The position numbers were made by a program, and so were the translations under genes. Below, piece after piece: positions 27,301 to 35,638 of a stretch of DNA of 64,000 bases. The notes below the pieces were generated by a model. That model was given only the letters and a program-made list of their open reading frames with translations. It searched no databases and was not told the origin of the DNA. Numbering within the stretch: the stretch's first letter is position 1; the number at the start of each line of letters is the position of its first letter. Origin of the DNA: Streptomyces sp. JJ66 (GTDB lineage Bacteria; Actinomycetota; Actinomycetes; Streptomycetales; Streptomycetaceae); NCBI RefSeq assembly GCF_019303495.1, contig NZ_JAEVFI010000006.1:1-64000 (forward strand), written 5' to 3'.

Positions 27301-27973
27301 CCCGGATGTTCTCGGCCTGCGCCTTCGCCCGGCCGAACACCTTGAGCGTCGGCAGCCCGCCCACCAGGTCCAGGAAGTGATGGGAGAGCCGGGCGAGCTG
27401 CCGCCACTGCCGGTTCATGTGCGCCTGGGTGGCCCACCCGATGAGCACCATGAACACCGGGATCAGCGGCAGGGTGCCGGCGATGGTCGCCGCCGCGATC
27501 CAGTCCAGGCCCACGATGCGGGCCAGCACCGCCACCGGCACGACCGCGGCGAGGCCCAGCTGCGGCAGGTAGCGGGCGAAGTAGTCGTCCAGCGCGTCCA
27601 CCCCACGGGTGGCGAGCGTCGTCAGCTCGCCGGAGCGGCGGCCGCCGAGCCAGGCCGGGCCGAGCGCCGCGGCGTGGGTCAGCAGCCGCAGCCGCAGCTC
27701 GGACTTCACCGACGCGCTGGACCGGTGCGCGGCCAGCTCCGTCAGCCAGGCCACCACGGCCCGGCCGACGGAGACCAGCGCGAGCAGCGCCAGCGGACGC
27801 AGCAGGTCACCGGCCGCCGCGCCCTGCTGGAAGGCGCGGACGACGAGTTCGGCGATGAGCATCGCCTGACCGATGACGAGCCCGGCTCCGGCCAGCCCGA
27901 GTACCACCACGGCGAGCAGGAAGAACCGGGTGGCGCGGGCGTACCTCAGCAGCCGCGGGTCCACGGGGCGCAC
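24347..27973 (-). CDS. cydCD: CydD-CydC fused ABC exporter for cytochrome bd assembly
   Basis: This 1208-residue protein joins two half transporters. The CydD half (about 1-555) has Walker A GPSGAGKST (369-377). The CydC half (about 630-1208) has Walker A GPSGSGKTT (near 985). CydDC exports cysteine/glutathione-type thiols needed for cytochrome bd assembly. The Ala/Pro-rich linker contains FHVKQGEFHVK at about 588-598, encoded by two parS sites. The GTG start lies 8 nt after cydB. Fusion of the two subunits is usual in Streptomyces. Confidence 0.95.
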   Translation of the reverse strand: MRPVDPRLLRYARATRFFLLAVVVLGLAGAGLVIGQAMLIAELVVRAFQQGAAAGDLLRPLALLALVSVGRAVVAWLTELAAHRSSASVKSELRLRLLTHAAALGPAWLGGRRSGELTTLATRGVDALDDYFARYLPQLGLAAVVPVAVLARIVGLDWIAAATIAGTLPLIPVFMVLIGWATQAHMNRQWRQLARLSHHFLDLVGGLPTLKVFGRAKAQAENIRAITGDYRRATLRTLRLAFLSSFALELLATLSVALVAVGIGMRLVHGELDLYTGLVVLILAPEAYLPLRQVGAQYHAAAEGLAAAEEAFAVLQTPLPEPGGRPLPDASGVGVALEGVSVWHEGRDTPSLPVTDLTVCAGETVALVGPSGAGKSTLLNAVLGFVPPTTGRVLVNGVDLARLDRAEWHRHVAWVPQHPYLFAGTLADNVRLARPDADADAVHAALRDAGAADLDPARELGEGGAGLSAGQRQRVALARAFLADRPVLLLDEPTAALDGATEGTVVEAIRRLAHGRTVLLIVHRPALLAVADRVVSVGQADLAPPVDQAAPVSQAAPVGGAAPAGGAAQPTAADAAPVPAPATGPEPVFHVKQGEFHVKPPAPPQAPAAAADTGDPARGVLARVRAAGRPLRGRFALATALGALALASAVGLMAVSGWLISRASEQPPVLYLMVAVTATRAFGIGRAVFRYAERLVSHDAVLRVLADLRVTVYRQLERLAPAALHRSRRGDVLARLVDDVDALQDYFLRWLLPVTSAVTVGAAAVGFTAWLLPEAGAALAVGLVAAGVGVPWLTSVVTRRTARALAPARGTLSARTVDLLTGVGELTVTGALARRLAAVRRADAELTGIAARSAAATALAGGLTALATGLTVTAAAAFGGQAVHDGQLAGVWLAVVVLTPLAAFEAVLGLPLAVQYRQRVRRSAERLHEVLDAPEPVREPDEPLPAPASPFPLRLRGLTVRHPGQDRPALDGIDLELTPGQRVAVVGPSGSGKTTLAHTLLRFADPQGGTYTYGGADATGYDSDTVRRGVGLCAQDAYLFDSTLRENLRLARPGADDTALRRALADARLLPWVDGLPEGLDTSVGEHGARLSGGQRQRLALARALLAGFPVLVLDEPAEHLDLATADALTADLLAATEGRTTVLITHRLAGLAAVDEVLVLDGGRCVQRGPYAELADVPGPLRELLAREAEAETLRSTGTRGAPVPLT
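26176..26189. promoter_or_regulatory. parS: parS site inside cydCD (first of a pair)
   Basis: GTTTCACGTGAAAC is a perfect 14-bp parS core within the coding sequence of the CydD-CydC linker. Its flanking bases (G/T) differ from the full 16-bp palindrome. Its centre is 21 bp from that of the next site. Confidence 0.9.
26196..26211. promoter_or_regulatory. parS: parS site inside cydCD (second of a pair)
   Basis: TGTTTCACGTGAAACA is a perfect 16-bp parS palindrome. The 21-bp centre-to-centre distance from the first site equals seven codons and about two helical turns. Both sites therefore face the same side of the DNA and read in the same frame as FHVK. Confidence 0.93.
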
Positions 27974-27980
27974 GGCGCCC

Positions 27981-29027
27981 TCACCCGCGTCCCGGCTCGG
28001 CCGCCGCCTGGGTGGAGGGCGCCGAGTGCGGGTCCGGCGCGATGTGCTGGGTGCCGATCCGCTTGCGGAACACCCAGTACGTCCAGCCCTGGTACAGCAG
28101 CACCACCGGTGTCGCGATGGCCGCGCACCAGGTCATGATCGTGAGCGTGTACGGGCTGGAGGCCGCGTTCTGGGCCGTCAGGCTCCACTCCGGGTTCAGC
28201 GAGGAGGGCATGACGTCGGGGAAGAGGCTCAGGAAGAGCTGGGCGACGGCGGCCACGATGACCACCCCGGAGAAGGTGAAGGCCCAGCCCTCACGCCCGC
28301 GTCCATTGGCGACGAGAGCCGCCACCAGCGCCACGACGGCGGCCACCATGGCGACCAGCGGGGCCATGCCGCCGTCGTTCACCTGGGTCCAGCCCAGGAA
28401 GGCGGCGGCCAGCACGGCGACGAGCACCCCGAGGCCGGTGGCCAGGCGCCGCGCCCGCTCCCGGATGTCCCCCACCGTCTTGAGCGCCGTGAACACTGCC
28501 CCGTGCAGGGTGAACAGGGTCAGGGTGACCGCGCCGCCGAGCAGGGCGTAGGGGCTGAGCAGGTCGAACAGGTTGCCGGCGTACTCCTTGTCCGCGCCGA
28601 TCGGCACGCCGCGCACGATGTTGGCGAAGGCCACGCCCCACAGGAAGGCGGGCAGGGCCGAAGACCAGAAGATGGCGTGTTCCCAGTTGCGCTGCCAGCG
28701 CTCCTCCGGCCGCTTGGCGCGGTACTCGAACGCCACCCCGCGCACGATCAGGCAGATGAGGATGGCCAGCAGTGGGAGGTAGAAGCCGGAGAAGAGGGTG
28801 GCGTACCAGTCGGGGAAGGCGGCGAAGGTGGCGCCGCCGGCGGTCAGCAGCCACACCTCGTTGCCGTCCCAGACGGGTCCGATGGTGTTGATGAGTACCC
28901 GGCGCTCCGCGCGGTCCCGGGCGAGCAGCTTGGTGAGGACGCCGACGCCGAAGTCGAAACCCTCCAGGAAGAAGTAGCCGGTCCACAGGACGGCGATCAG
29001 GATGAACCACACGGTGGGCAGGTCCAC
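27981..29027 (-). CDS. cydB: Cytochrome bd ubiquinol/menaquinol oxidase subunit II
   Basis: This 348-residue protein has about nine hydrophobic segments and the CydB opening pattern (VWFILIAVLWTGYFFLEGFDFGVG; INTIGPVWDGNEVWL). It pairs with CydA in the membrane to reduce oxygen at high affinity. It lies 30 nt downstream of cydA and 8 nt upstream of cydCD. Confidence 0.96.
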   Translation of the reverse strand: MDLPTVWFILIAVLWTGYFFLEGFDFGVGVLTKLLARDRAERRVLINTIGPVWDGNEVWLLTAGGATFAAFPDWYATLFSGFYLPLLAILICLIVRGVAFEYRAKRPEERWQRNWEHAIFWSSALPAFLWGVAFANIVRGVPIGADKEYAGNLFDLLSPYALLGGAVTLTLFTLHGAVFTALKTVGDIRERARRLATGLGVLVAVLAAAFLGWTQVNDGGMAPLVAMVAAVVALVAALVANGRGREGWAFTFSGVVIVAAVAQLFLSLFPDVMPSSLNPEWSLTAQNAASSPYTLTIMTWCAAIATPVVLLYQGWTYWVFRKRIGTQHIAPDPHSAPSTQAAAEPGRG

Positions 29028-29057
29028 GGGGATGCTCCTTTCGGTGAGTCGTCGCCG

Positions 29058-30620
29058 TCAGTAGGAGAAGGCCATCGGCCGGTCGGCGTCAGCGTCATCG
29101 TCCTGTCCTGCGCCGCCCGGGCCGCCGGGGCCGAAACCGCCGATGCGGGTGGGCGGGTTGAGGTCGGCTTCCGTCAGCTCGGGCGGCCCGGCCTTGACGT
29201 ACTTGGCCAGCAGCCGGATCTCGATGACGGCGAGCACCGCGTACAGCAACGTGTAGATGCTCATCGAGGCGATGACCTCACCCTGCGAGACGCCTGGCGA
29301 GACGGACGCGGAGGTGGGCAGCACCCCGTAGACGGACCAGGGCTGGCGGCCCATCTCGGTGAAGATCCACCCCCAGGAGTTGGCGATCACCGGGAAGGCC
29401 ATCGTGAGGAAGGAGAGCTGCCAGTACCAGCGGCCGAGCCGGGGAGCGAGTTCCCGGGAGCGGGTCAGGGCCAGCTTCGGCACCTCGTCCGGGGCGGTGC
29501 GCAGCTGGGGAGCCAGCAGGCGCTTGGTGCGGGTGAGCCACAGGCCCAGCACCCCCAGGGCGAAGGAGAACATGCCGAAGCCGATCATCCAGCGGAAGCT
29601 CCAGTAGGCGACCGGGATGTTGGGGCGGAAATCGTCCATGCCCAGCTGCTCGCCGTACTGCTCCTTCAGTGCCTCGTTCGTGTCGTTGATGCCGGGCACG
29701 GGGGAGGTGAAGTTGTCGTGGGCGAGGAAGGAGAGCACGCCCGGGATCTCGATGGCCACCACGTTGTGGCCCTCGTCCACATCGCCGATGGCGAAGAGCG
29801 AGAAGGGAGCCGGGCCCTCGGTGTCCCACAGCGCCTCGGCGGCGGCCATCTTCATCGGCTGCTGCTCGTACATGATCTTGGCCAGCCGGTCCCCGCTGAC
29901 GGCCACGAGCAGGCCGGAGACGACCATGGTCACCAGGCCGAGCCGCAGGGAGGTGCGCATCACCTCGATGTGCTTGCGGCGCATCAGGTGGTAGGCGGCG
30001 ATGCCCACCATGAAGGCGGCGCCGACGAGGAACGCGGCGGTGATCGTGTGGGCGAACTGCGCGAGGGCCGTGTTCTGGGTGAGCACGTGCCAGAAGTCGG
30101 TCAGTTCCGCGCGTCCGCTCTCCTCGTTGATGCGGTAGCCCACGGGGTGCTGCATCCAGGAGTTGGCGGCGAGGATGAAGTAGGCGGACAGGACGGTGCC
30201 GAGGGCCACCATCCAGATGCAGGCCAGGTGGATGCGCTGGGGCAGGCGGTCCCAGCCGAAGATCCACAGGCCGATGAAGGTGGACTCGAAGAAGAACGCG
30301 ATCAGCGCCTCGAAGGCGAGCGGCGCTCCGAAGACGTCGCCGACGAAGCGGGAGTAGTCCGACCAGTTCATGCCGAACTGGAACTCCTGGAGGATGCCGG
30401 TGACGACACCCATCGCGATGTTGATCAGGAAAAGCTTGCCCCAGAACTTGGTGGCCTTGAGGTACTTCTCCTTCTTGGTGCGCACCCATGCGGTCTGCAG
30501 GCCCGCGACGAGCGAGGCGAGCGAGATCGTCAGGGGGACGAAGAGGAAGTGGTAGACGGTGGTGATACCGAACTGCCAGCGCGCCAGGGTCTCCGGCGCG
30601 AGTGCGAGGTCCAGGTGCAC
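29058..30620 (-). CDS. cydA: Cytochrome bd oxidase subunit I
   Basis: This 520-residue protein carries the haem-binding subunit pattern, with His ligands in TTVYHFLFVPLT and AQFAHTITAAF and the quinol-site region GGRP-type loop shortened as in Gram-positives. It oxidises menaquinol and reduces oxygen under low-oxygen conditions. It is the first gene of cydA-cydB-cydCD-kinase. The GTG start has GGAGAGAG upstream. A Rex-type operator lies in its promoter region. Confidence 0.96.
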   Translation of the reverse strand: MHLDLALAPETLARWQFGITTVYHFLFVPLTISLASLVAGLQTAWVRTKKEKYLKATKFWGKLFLINIAMGVVTGILQEFQFGMNWSDYSRFVGDVFGAPLAFEALIAFFFESTFIGLWIFGWDRLPQRIHLACIWMVALGTVLSAYFILAANSWMQHPVGYRINEESGRAELTDFWHVLTQNTALAQFAHTITAAFLVGAAFMVGIAAYHLMRRKHIEVMRTSLRLGLVTMVVSGLLVAVSGDRLAKIMYEQQPMKMAAAEALWDTEGPAPFSLFAIGDVDEGHNVVAIEIPGVLSFLAHDNFTSPVPGINDTNEALKEQYGEQLGMDDFRPNIPVAYWSFRWMIGFGMFSFALGVLGLWLTRTKRLLAPQLRTAPDEVPKLALTRSRELAPRLGRWYWQLSFLTMAFPVIANSWGWIFTEMGRQPWSVYGVLPTSASVSPGVSQGEVIASMSIYTLLYAVLAVIEIRLLAKYVKAGPPELTEADLNPPTRIGGFGPGGPGGAGQDDDADADRPMAFSY

Positions 30621-30781
30621 GTCGCTCTCTCCTTCGGCTCACCGCGAGGCCCGGCGGCCCGCGGCTGCTGCCCTTCGTCGTCCGGCTCTCCCTTTCCGGT
30701 CTTTCTGGGCATGGCGGATGTGGTTCGCTTGCTGATCAAGAACACGACGAAGCTGCCTGATCACGCACAAGCCAGACGCGC

Positions 30782-30799
30782 TCGTGAATGCGTTCACAA
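30782..30799. promoter_or_regulatory. Rex operator (ROP) upstream of cydA
   Basis: TCGTGAATGCGTTCACAA matches the Rex consensus TTGTGAA-N4-TTCACAA with one mismatch in the left arm. Rex represses respiratory genes when the NADH/NAD ratio is low, and the cyd operon is a classical Rex target in Streptomyces. Confidence 0.88.
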
Positions 30800-30807
30800 T
30801 CACAAGC

Positions 30808-30836
30808 ATTATGTCCTACTGCCGCGTACTGGAAAA
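30808..30836 (-). promoter_or_regulatory. Candidate cydA promoter
   Basis: On the minus strand, TTTTCC (30836-30831), a 17-nt spacer and CATAAT (30813-30808) fit a vegetative promoter. Transcription would start near 30800, at the edge of the Rex operator, so bound Rex would block initiation or promoter clearance. The leader would be about 180 nt. Confidence 0.5.
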
Positions 30837-30862
30837 CAGGGGGGTACCCCTTCACAGATATC

Positions 30863-30877
30863 TCAACAAAATGTTGA
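30863..30877. promoter_or_regulatory. Inverted repeat TCAACA-AAA-TGTTGA before the cyclophilin-like gene
   Basis: A perfect 6-bp inverted repeat with a 3-nt centre ends 9 nt before the ATG of the plus-strand gene. Its position suggests an operator for a MarR- or TetR-sized regulator. The regulator is not in the window as far as can be seen. Confidence 0.45.
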
Positions 30878-30886
30878 ATCTGGGGC

Positions 30887-31297
30887 ATGAGTGAGACAGC
30901 ACCGCAGACCCAGTCCAGCCAGCACACCATCCGCATCACCTGGCCCGCGGGCCAGCTCACGGCCACCCTCGACGACACCCCCACCAGCAAGGCCCTGCTC
31001 GCCGCCCTCCCCCTGGAGTCCCGGGCCGCCACGTGGGGCGAGGAGGTCTACTTCGACACCCGGCTCAGCCCCGAGCTGGAGGGCGACGCCCGCCAGGTCG
31101 TCGAACCCGGCACCGTGGCGTTCTGGACGGAGGGCGACGCGCTCGCCCTGCCGTACGGGCCCACGCCGATCTCGCGCGGCGACGAGTGCCGCCTGGCAAG
31201 CCCGTGCAACGTGCTGGGCCGCGTTGACGGCGACCCCCGGGTGCTGGCCACCGTCCGCTCCGGCGACGCGATCCAGGTGACGCTGGCCGCGAGCTGA
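30887..31297 (+). CDS. Cyclophilin-like fold protein (DUF3830/cyclophil_like type)
   Basis: This 136-residue soluble protein has the pattern IRITWPAGQLTATLDDTPTSKALLAALPLES, then TWGEEVYFDT and a PGTVAFWTEGDALALPYGPTPIS core. These are characteristic of bacterial cyclophilin-like proteins. Proline isomerase activity is not assured. The ATG is followed closely downstream of an inverted repeat. It is divergent from cydA across 266 nt. Confidence 0.75.
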   Translation: MSETAPQTQSSQHTIRITWPAGQLTATLDDTPTSKALLAALPLESRAATWGEEVYFDTRLSPELEGDARQVVEPGTVAFWTEGDALALPYGPTPISRGDECRLASPCNVLGRVDGDPRVLATVRSGDAIQVTLAAS

Positions 31298-31340
31298 GCC
31301 GGCGGTTTGGGGAGCCGCTACGACGCGGCAACCGCCGTCC

Positions 31341-31394
31341 GCCCCTTGCGGCCCGCCCGCCCCTTGCGGCCCGCCCGCCCCTTGCGGCCCGCCC
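31341..31394. repeat. Three exact 18-nt tandem repeats
   Basis: The unit GCCCCTTGCGGCCCGCCC occurs three times head to tail (31341-31358, 31359-31376, 31377-31394). The array lies between the convergent cyclophilin-like and aminotransferase genes. It can fold into GC-rich structures and may help termination. Confidence 0.9.
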
Positions 31395-31486
31395 GCCGCT
31401 GGGGACGGGGCGGTGGCACCCGGCCCGCTCGGCTCGGTCCCGCCCGCAGCGCCGTCGGTTACCGCGCCAACGCCGCGCGCCGCCGC

Positions 31487-32563
31487 TCAGCCACGCGGGA
31501 ACTTCGACGTCGTCTCCAGGAACAGGTCGTTCGCCTCCCGCTCGCCGATCGTGACGCGTACGCCCTCACCCGCGAACGGCCGCACCACCACACCCGCCGC
31601 CTGGGCCGCCGCCGCGAAGTTGGCGGTGCGTTCGCCCAGCCGCAGCCAGACGAAGTTGGCGTGCGTCTCGGGCACCGTCCAGCCCTGCGCCACCAGCTCG
31701 CGGCTCACCCGGGAGCGCTCGGCAACCAGCGCCTCCACCCGCTCCAGCAGGGCCGCCTCGTTGCCGAGTGAGGCCACCGCCGCGTCCTGGGCGATCTGGC
31801 TGACGCCGAACGGGACCGCCGTCTTGCGCAGCGCGGCGGCCACCGGCTCGTGCGCCACCGCGAAGCCGACGCGCAGCCCGGCCAGGCCGTACGCCTTGGA
31901 AAAGGTGCGCAGCACGCACACGTTCGGGCGGTTTCGGTACAGCTCGATGCCGTCGGGAACGTTTTCGTCGCGCACGAACTCGCGGTACGCCTCGTCCAGG
32001 ACGACCAGCACGTCCTCCGGTACCCGGTCCAGGAAGCGTTCCAGTTCGGGCCGCCGGATGGCGACGCCGGTGGGGTTGTTGGGGGTGCAGACGAAGATGA
32101 GCCGGGTCCGCTCGGTGACGGCGGCGGCCATGGCGTCGAGGTCGTGCTCCTCGCCCGGGGTCAGCGGCACCCGTACCGAGGTCGCGCCGGAGATCTGGGA
32201 GATGATCGGGTACGCCTCGAAGGAGCGCCACGCGTAGATGATCTCGTCACCGGGCCCGGCCGTGGCCTGCACGAGCTGCTGGGCGACGCCGACGGAGCCG
32301 GTGCCGGTGGCCAGGTGGGATTCGGGCACGCCGAAGCGCTCGGCGAGCGCGGCCAGGAGCCCGGTGCAGGCCATGTCCGGGTAGCGGTTGAAGGTGCTGG
32401 CAGCGGTGACGGCGGATTCCAGCACCCCGGGCAGCGGCGGGTAGGGGTTCTCGTTGGAGGACAGCTTGTAGGACACGGCCCCCGTCCCGGCGTCCCGTTT
32501 GCCGGGCTTGTACGTGGGAATGCCGTCCAGCGCCGCACGCAGCTTCGGGGTCTTGTCGCTCAT
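31487..32563 (-). CDS. HisC-type PLP aminotransferase (histidinol-phosphate or aromatic)
   Basis: This 358-residue fold-type I aminotransferase has SSNENPYPP at the N-terminus, [18 protein letters not shown] and the PLP lysine K223 in [16 protein letters not shown]. The family includes histidinol-phosphate aminotransferase and the aromatic aminotransferase Pat. No his genes are adjacent, so the aromatic role is at least as likely. It is a single gene whose start faces a 381-nt divergent region. Confidence 0.87.
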   Translation of the reverse strand: MSDKTPKLRAALDGIPTYKPGKRDAGTGAVSYKLSSNENPYPPLPGVLESAVTAASTFNRYPDMACTGLLAALAERFGVPESHLATGTGSVGVAQQLVQATAGPGDEIIYAWRSFEAYPIISQISGATSVRVPLTPGEEHDLDAMAAAVTERTRLIFVCTPNNPTGVAIRRPELERFLDRVPEDVLVVLDEAYREFVRDENVPDGIELYRNRPNVCVLRTFSKAYGLAGLRVGFAVAHEPVAAALRKTAVPFGVSQIAQDAAVASLGNEAALLERVEALVAERSRVSRELVAQGWTVPETHANFVWLRLGERTANFAAAAQAAGVVVRPFAGEGVRVTIGEREANDLFLETTSKFPRG

Positions 32564-32944
32564 CGCAGCCTCCTCGCTCGCTATTTCTCCACACCCTAAG
32601 AGGAATGGCGCCCAGGCACAGGGGCCCGGCGAGGGTGAGATCTGCCTACCGAGCGGGGTGGGCCCTGCCTCCCGGCTGGCCGACAGGGGCGCGCGCCGCT
32701 GCGCGCGCGCCGGTGGCGAGCGCCCTGGCGCGCTTCACTCGTGAAGGTGAGTTGAGACCTGTTCGCAACCTGCGGACAAGGCCGGGGCCAGGGCCGCTCA
32801 CCGCCCAAGCCCCGAGTGTCACGGCGTCCAACTACCCTTCATTCCAAGGCAATTCAGCACTAATGATCATGCAGAATCGTCCCTGTGAGATCACCGCTGT
32901 CAGCTCCCGCGAGGGACCCCTCTCGGCCCTACTATCGGCTCGCC
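32564..32944. promoter_or_regulatory. Divergent region between aminotransferase and LacI regulator
   Basis: This region holds a GC-rich inverted repeat near 32688-32712, a TTCAC-TC-GTGAA palindrome at 32734-32745 and an AT-richer patch around 32835-32880 with ATGATCAT. The palindromes are candidate LacI-family or autoregulatory operators. TACTAT at 32930-32935 is a -10 element ending 9 nt before the LacI ATG. No gene is apparent. Confidence 0.4.
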
Positions 32945-34066
32945 ATGACAGCAGCAGGGAAGCATCAGGTGAACCGGCCCGCCTCGCGCCGGCGGCTGGG
33001 GCGGGCCGGTATCCGGGACGTCGCGGCGGCCGCGGGCGTCTCGATCACGACGGTCTCCGACGCGCTCAACGGCAAGGGCCGCCTCCCCGACGCGACCCGC
33101 CGCCATGTCCGCGAGGTCGCCGACCGGCTCGGCTACCGCCCGTCGGCCGCCGCCCGCACTCTGCGCACCGGAAAATCGGGGCTCATCGGACTCACCGTCA
33201 CCACCTACGGCGAAGAACCGTTCACCTTCACCGAGTTCGCCTATTTCGCCGACATGGTGCGCGCGGCCACCTCCGCCGCCCTGACCCGCGGCTACGCCCT
33301 GGTGATCCTGCCCGCCCCGGCCCGGCGCAGCACGTTCGACGTCTGGGCCAACGTCGCACTTGACGGCACCGTGGTCATCGACCCCGCCGACCACGACCCG
33401 GTGGTCACCGAACTCGTCCGGCAGGGCATCCCGGTCGTCTCCGACGGCCGCCCCGGCGCCAGCCTGCCCGTCACCGCCTGGGTGGACAACGACCACGAGG
33501 CCGCCGTCAGCGGCCTGCTGGACCACCTCGCCGACGCGGGCGCCCGCCGCATCGGCCTGCTCACCGGTACCAGCACCGACACGTACACCCGGCTGTCCAC
33601 CAGCGCCTACCTCCAGTGGTGTGAACGCCACGGCCAGGACCCGGTGTACGAGAGCTACCCCGCCCACGACCCGTGCGCCGGCGCCATCGCCGCCGACCGC
33701 CTGCTCGCCCGCCCCGACCGGCCCGACGCCGTCTACGGCCTGTTCGACCCCAACGGCACCGACCTGCTGGCCGCCGCCCGGCGCTACGGCCTGCGAGTGC
33801 CGGACGACCTGCTGCTGGTGTGCTGCAGCGAGTCCGCTGTGTACGCCGCCACCGAGCCGTCCATCACCACGCTCTCACTCAAGCCAGGGCGTATCGGCAC
33901 CGCCGTCACCCACCTGCTCATCGACGCCATCGAGGGCAGCGCCGATCCGGGCGGTCCCATCCAGCAGGTCATGCCGACCGAGCTGATCGTCCGCGCCTCC
34001 TCCCAGCGCCGCCCGCCGCGCACCACGATCAGCCCGCCGCGCCGGGGCCCCGGCTCCTGCGGGTGA
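32945..34066 (+). CDS. LacI-family transcriptional regulator
   Basis: This protein of about 373 residues has a LacI helix-turn-helix and hinge (IRDVAAAAGVSITTVSDALNGKGRLP, then ADRLGYRPSAAARTLRTGKSG) and a periplasmic-binding-protein-like sensor domain. ATG 32945 fits a leaderless mRNA from the TACTAT element. GTG 32970, with GGGAAG upstream, is an alternative start just before the domain. The effector is unknown and no transporter or sugar gene is adjacent. The C-terminal tail is basic and Pro-rich. Confidence 0.88.
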   Translation: MTAAGKHQVNRPASRRRLGRAGIRDVAAAAGVSITTVSDALNGKGRLPDATRRHVREVADRLGYRPSAAARTLRTGKSGLIGLTVTTYGEEPFTFTEFAYFADMVRAATSAALTRGYALVILPAPARRSTFDVWANVALDGTVVIDPADHDPVVTELVRQGIPVVSDGRPGASLPVTAWVDNDHEAAVSGLLDHLADAGARRIGLLTGTSTDTYTRLSTSAYLQWCERHGQDPVYESYPAHDPCAGAIAADRLLARPDRPDAVYGLFDPNGTDLLAAARRYGLRVPDDLLLVCCSESAVYAATEPSITTLSLKPGRIGTAVTHLLIDAIEGSADPGGPIQQVMPTELIVRASSQRRPPRTTISPPRRGPGSCG

Positions 34067-34311
34067 CACCGGCCCCCGTGCGGCTGACTCCTTCAGGTGG
34101 TTGTCCGCGCCACGTCCCGCACCGGACAAGTGCGGAGAAAGGCCGCACAGTCGTCCACCGACGGCAGCCGCCGACCCCCAGGTGCGTCACACGGCGCAAC
34201 CCACGTTCCTATGATGGGGCGCACAGCACCGGCCCGGCCTCCGACCAGGAACACCAGCGAACGCACGGTCCGGCAGGTGCACAGCCGCGCGCGATTTTGG
34301 TGGAGGGGTCG

Positions 34312-35373
34312 ATGACTCAGGGGGCCGGTCAGGGTTCGGGAATGTGGCAGCACACGGCGGCGGGCGGCGCGCCCGGCATGGCCCCGGTTCCCACGGCGGC
34401 GTACGACGCCGACACCACCGCGCCCGCCGACGACGGCTACACCCCCACCCAGCGCGATCTGCCCGTCCTCGGCGGCCCCGAAGCCGCCGCCGAGCCCACC
34501 CCCACCCTCGTCGATGCCCCCGGGCACGCGGCCCAGGACGACCAGGCGCGCGGCCCGCTGTACGTCGTCGGCGACGTGCACGGCTACCTCAGCGAGCTGC
34601 GCGCCGCCCTGCGGGAGGCCGGGCTCGTGGACGCCGAAGGACACTGGGCGGCCAAAAACGCCCGCCTGTGGTTCCTCGGCGACTTCACCGACCGCGGCCC
34701 CGACGGGGTCGGCGTCATCGACCTCGTCATGCAGCTGTCCGCCGAGGCCGCGGCCGCGGGCGGCTACTGCAAGGCACTCCTGGGTAACCACGAGCTGCTG
34801 GTCATCGGCGCCAAACGGTTCGGCGACACGCCCGTGGACTCCGGCGCGGGAACGGCGTCCTTCCAGGCGGCGTGGCTGCTCAACGGCGGCCAGCGCGGCG
34901 ACATGGAACGCCTCCAGGACCACCACCTGCAGTGGATGACCCGCCTGGACGCCATGACGCTGGAGGACGACCACCTCCTGCTGCACTCCGACACCAGCGC
35001 CTACCTCGACTACGGCGACACCATCGGCGCCGTCAACGACGCGATCACCGAGGCACTCGAACGGCGCGATCCGGATGAAACCTGGGAGCTGTTCCGCAAG
35101 TTCACCAAGCGCTTCGCCTTCCGCGACGAGGACGGCCCGCGGGCGGCCAGGGAACTGCTCACCCGGTACGGCGGCAAGCAGATCGTGCACGGCCACAGCC
35201 CGATCCCGTACCTGACGGGCGAGGCGCACACCTCCGACGAGGACGGCGCCGAGGACGAGGGCCCGCAGATCACCGGGCCGCACGTGTACGCCGAGCAGCT
35301 CGCGATCGCCATGGACGGCGGCGTGACGATGGCCGGAAAGCTCCTGGTAAGCCGACTGCCGCTGACCGGCTGA
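34312..35373 (+). CDS. Calcineurin-like metallophosphatase
   Basis: This 353-residue protein has a low-complexity N-terminal 80 residues and then the metallophosphatase motif set: GDVHG (87-91), GDFTDRGPD, GNHE and HGHSPI. A dinuclear metal centre is expected. The closest recognisable types are PrpE/ApaH-like Ser/Thr or dinucleotide phosphatases; the substrate is unknown. The ATG follows GGAGGGG with 3 nt between them. Confidence 0.88.
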   Translation: MTQGAGQGSGMWQHTAAGGAPGMAPVPTAAYDADTTAPADDGYTPTQRDLPVLGGPEAAAEPTPTLVDAPGHAAQDDQARGPLYVVGDVHGYLSELRAALREAGLVDAEGHWAAKNARLWFLGDFTDRGPDGVGVIDLVMQLSAEAAAAGGYCKALLGNHELLVIGAKRFGDTPVDSGAGTASFQAAWLLNGGQRGDMERLQDHHLQWMTRLDAMTLEDDHLLLHSDTSAYLDYGDTIGAVNDAITEALERRDPDETWELFRKFTKRFAFRDEDGPRAARELLTRYGGKQIVHGHSPIPYLTGEAHTSDEDGAEDEGPQITGPHVYAEQLAIAMDGGVTMAGKLLVSRLPLTG

Positions 35374-35638
35374 CCGCCGCCGGAGACACGGTGCCCGGGC
35401 CTTCCCAGCGCACCCGGCGGCGCCGGGCCCACCGCAGCACGTCAGCCACTTTCGGCCACTCCCGGCGTGACCTGCGGCCCGGACGGGCAGGGGTAACACA
35501 GCGTCCGGTGCGCAATTTTCCTCAAACACCCTGTCACCGCGCACCGGAAGCGCTCTACCATCAAGGGCCTTCCATCCGCCCTTCCACCTGCCCGGAAGCC
35601 ACCCGGCCCCACGGCCTACGGAGCATCGGGGGATGCAC

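Noticed and set aside
25799..28138. A 779-codon plus-strand open frame across cydCD
   Set aside because: It is antisense shadow of a well-identified gene, with no ribosome site or recognisable domain.
27873..30890. A 1005-codon plus-strand open frame
   Set aside because: It is antisense to cydA, cydB and the start of cydCD, and has the His/Gly/Arg/Gln-rich composition of antisense frames in high-GC DNA.
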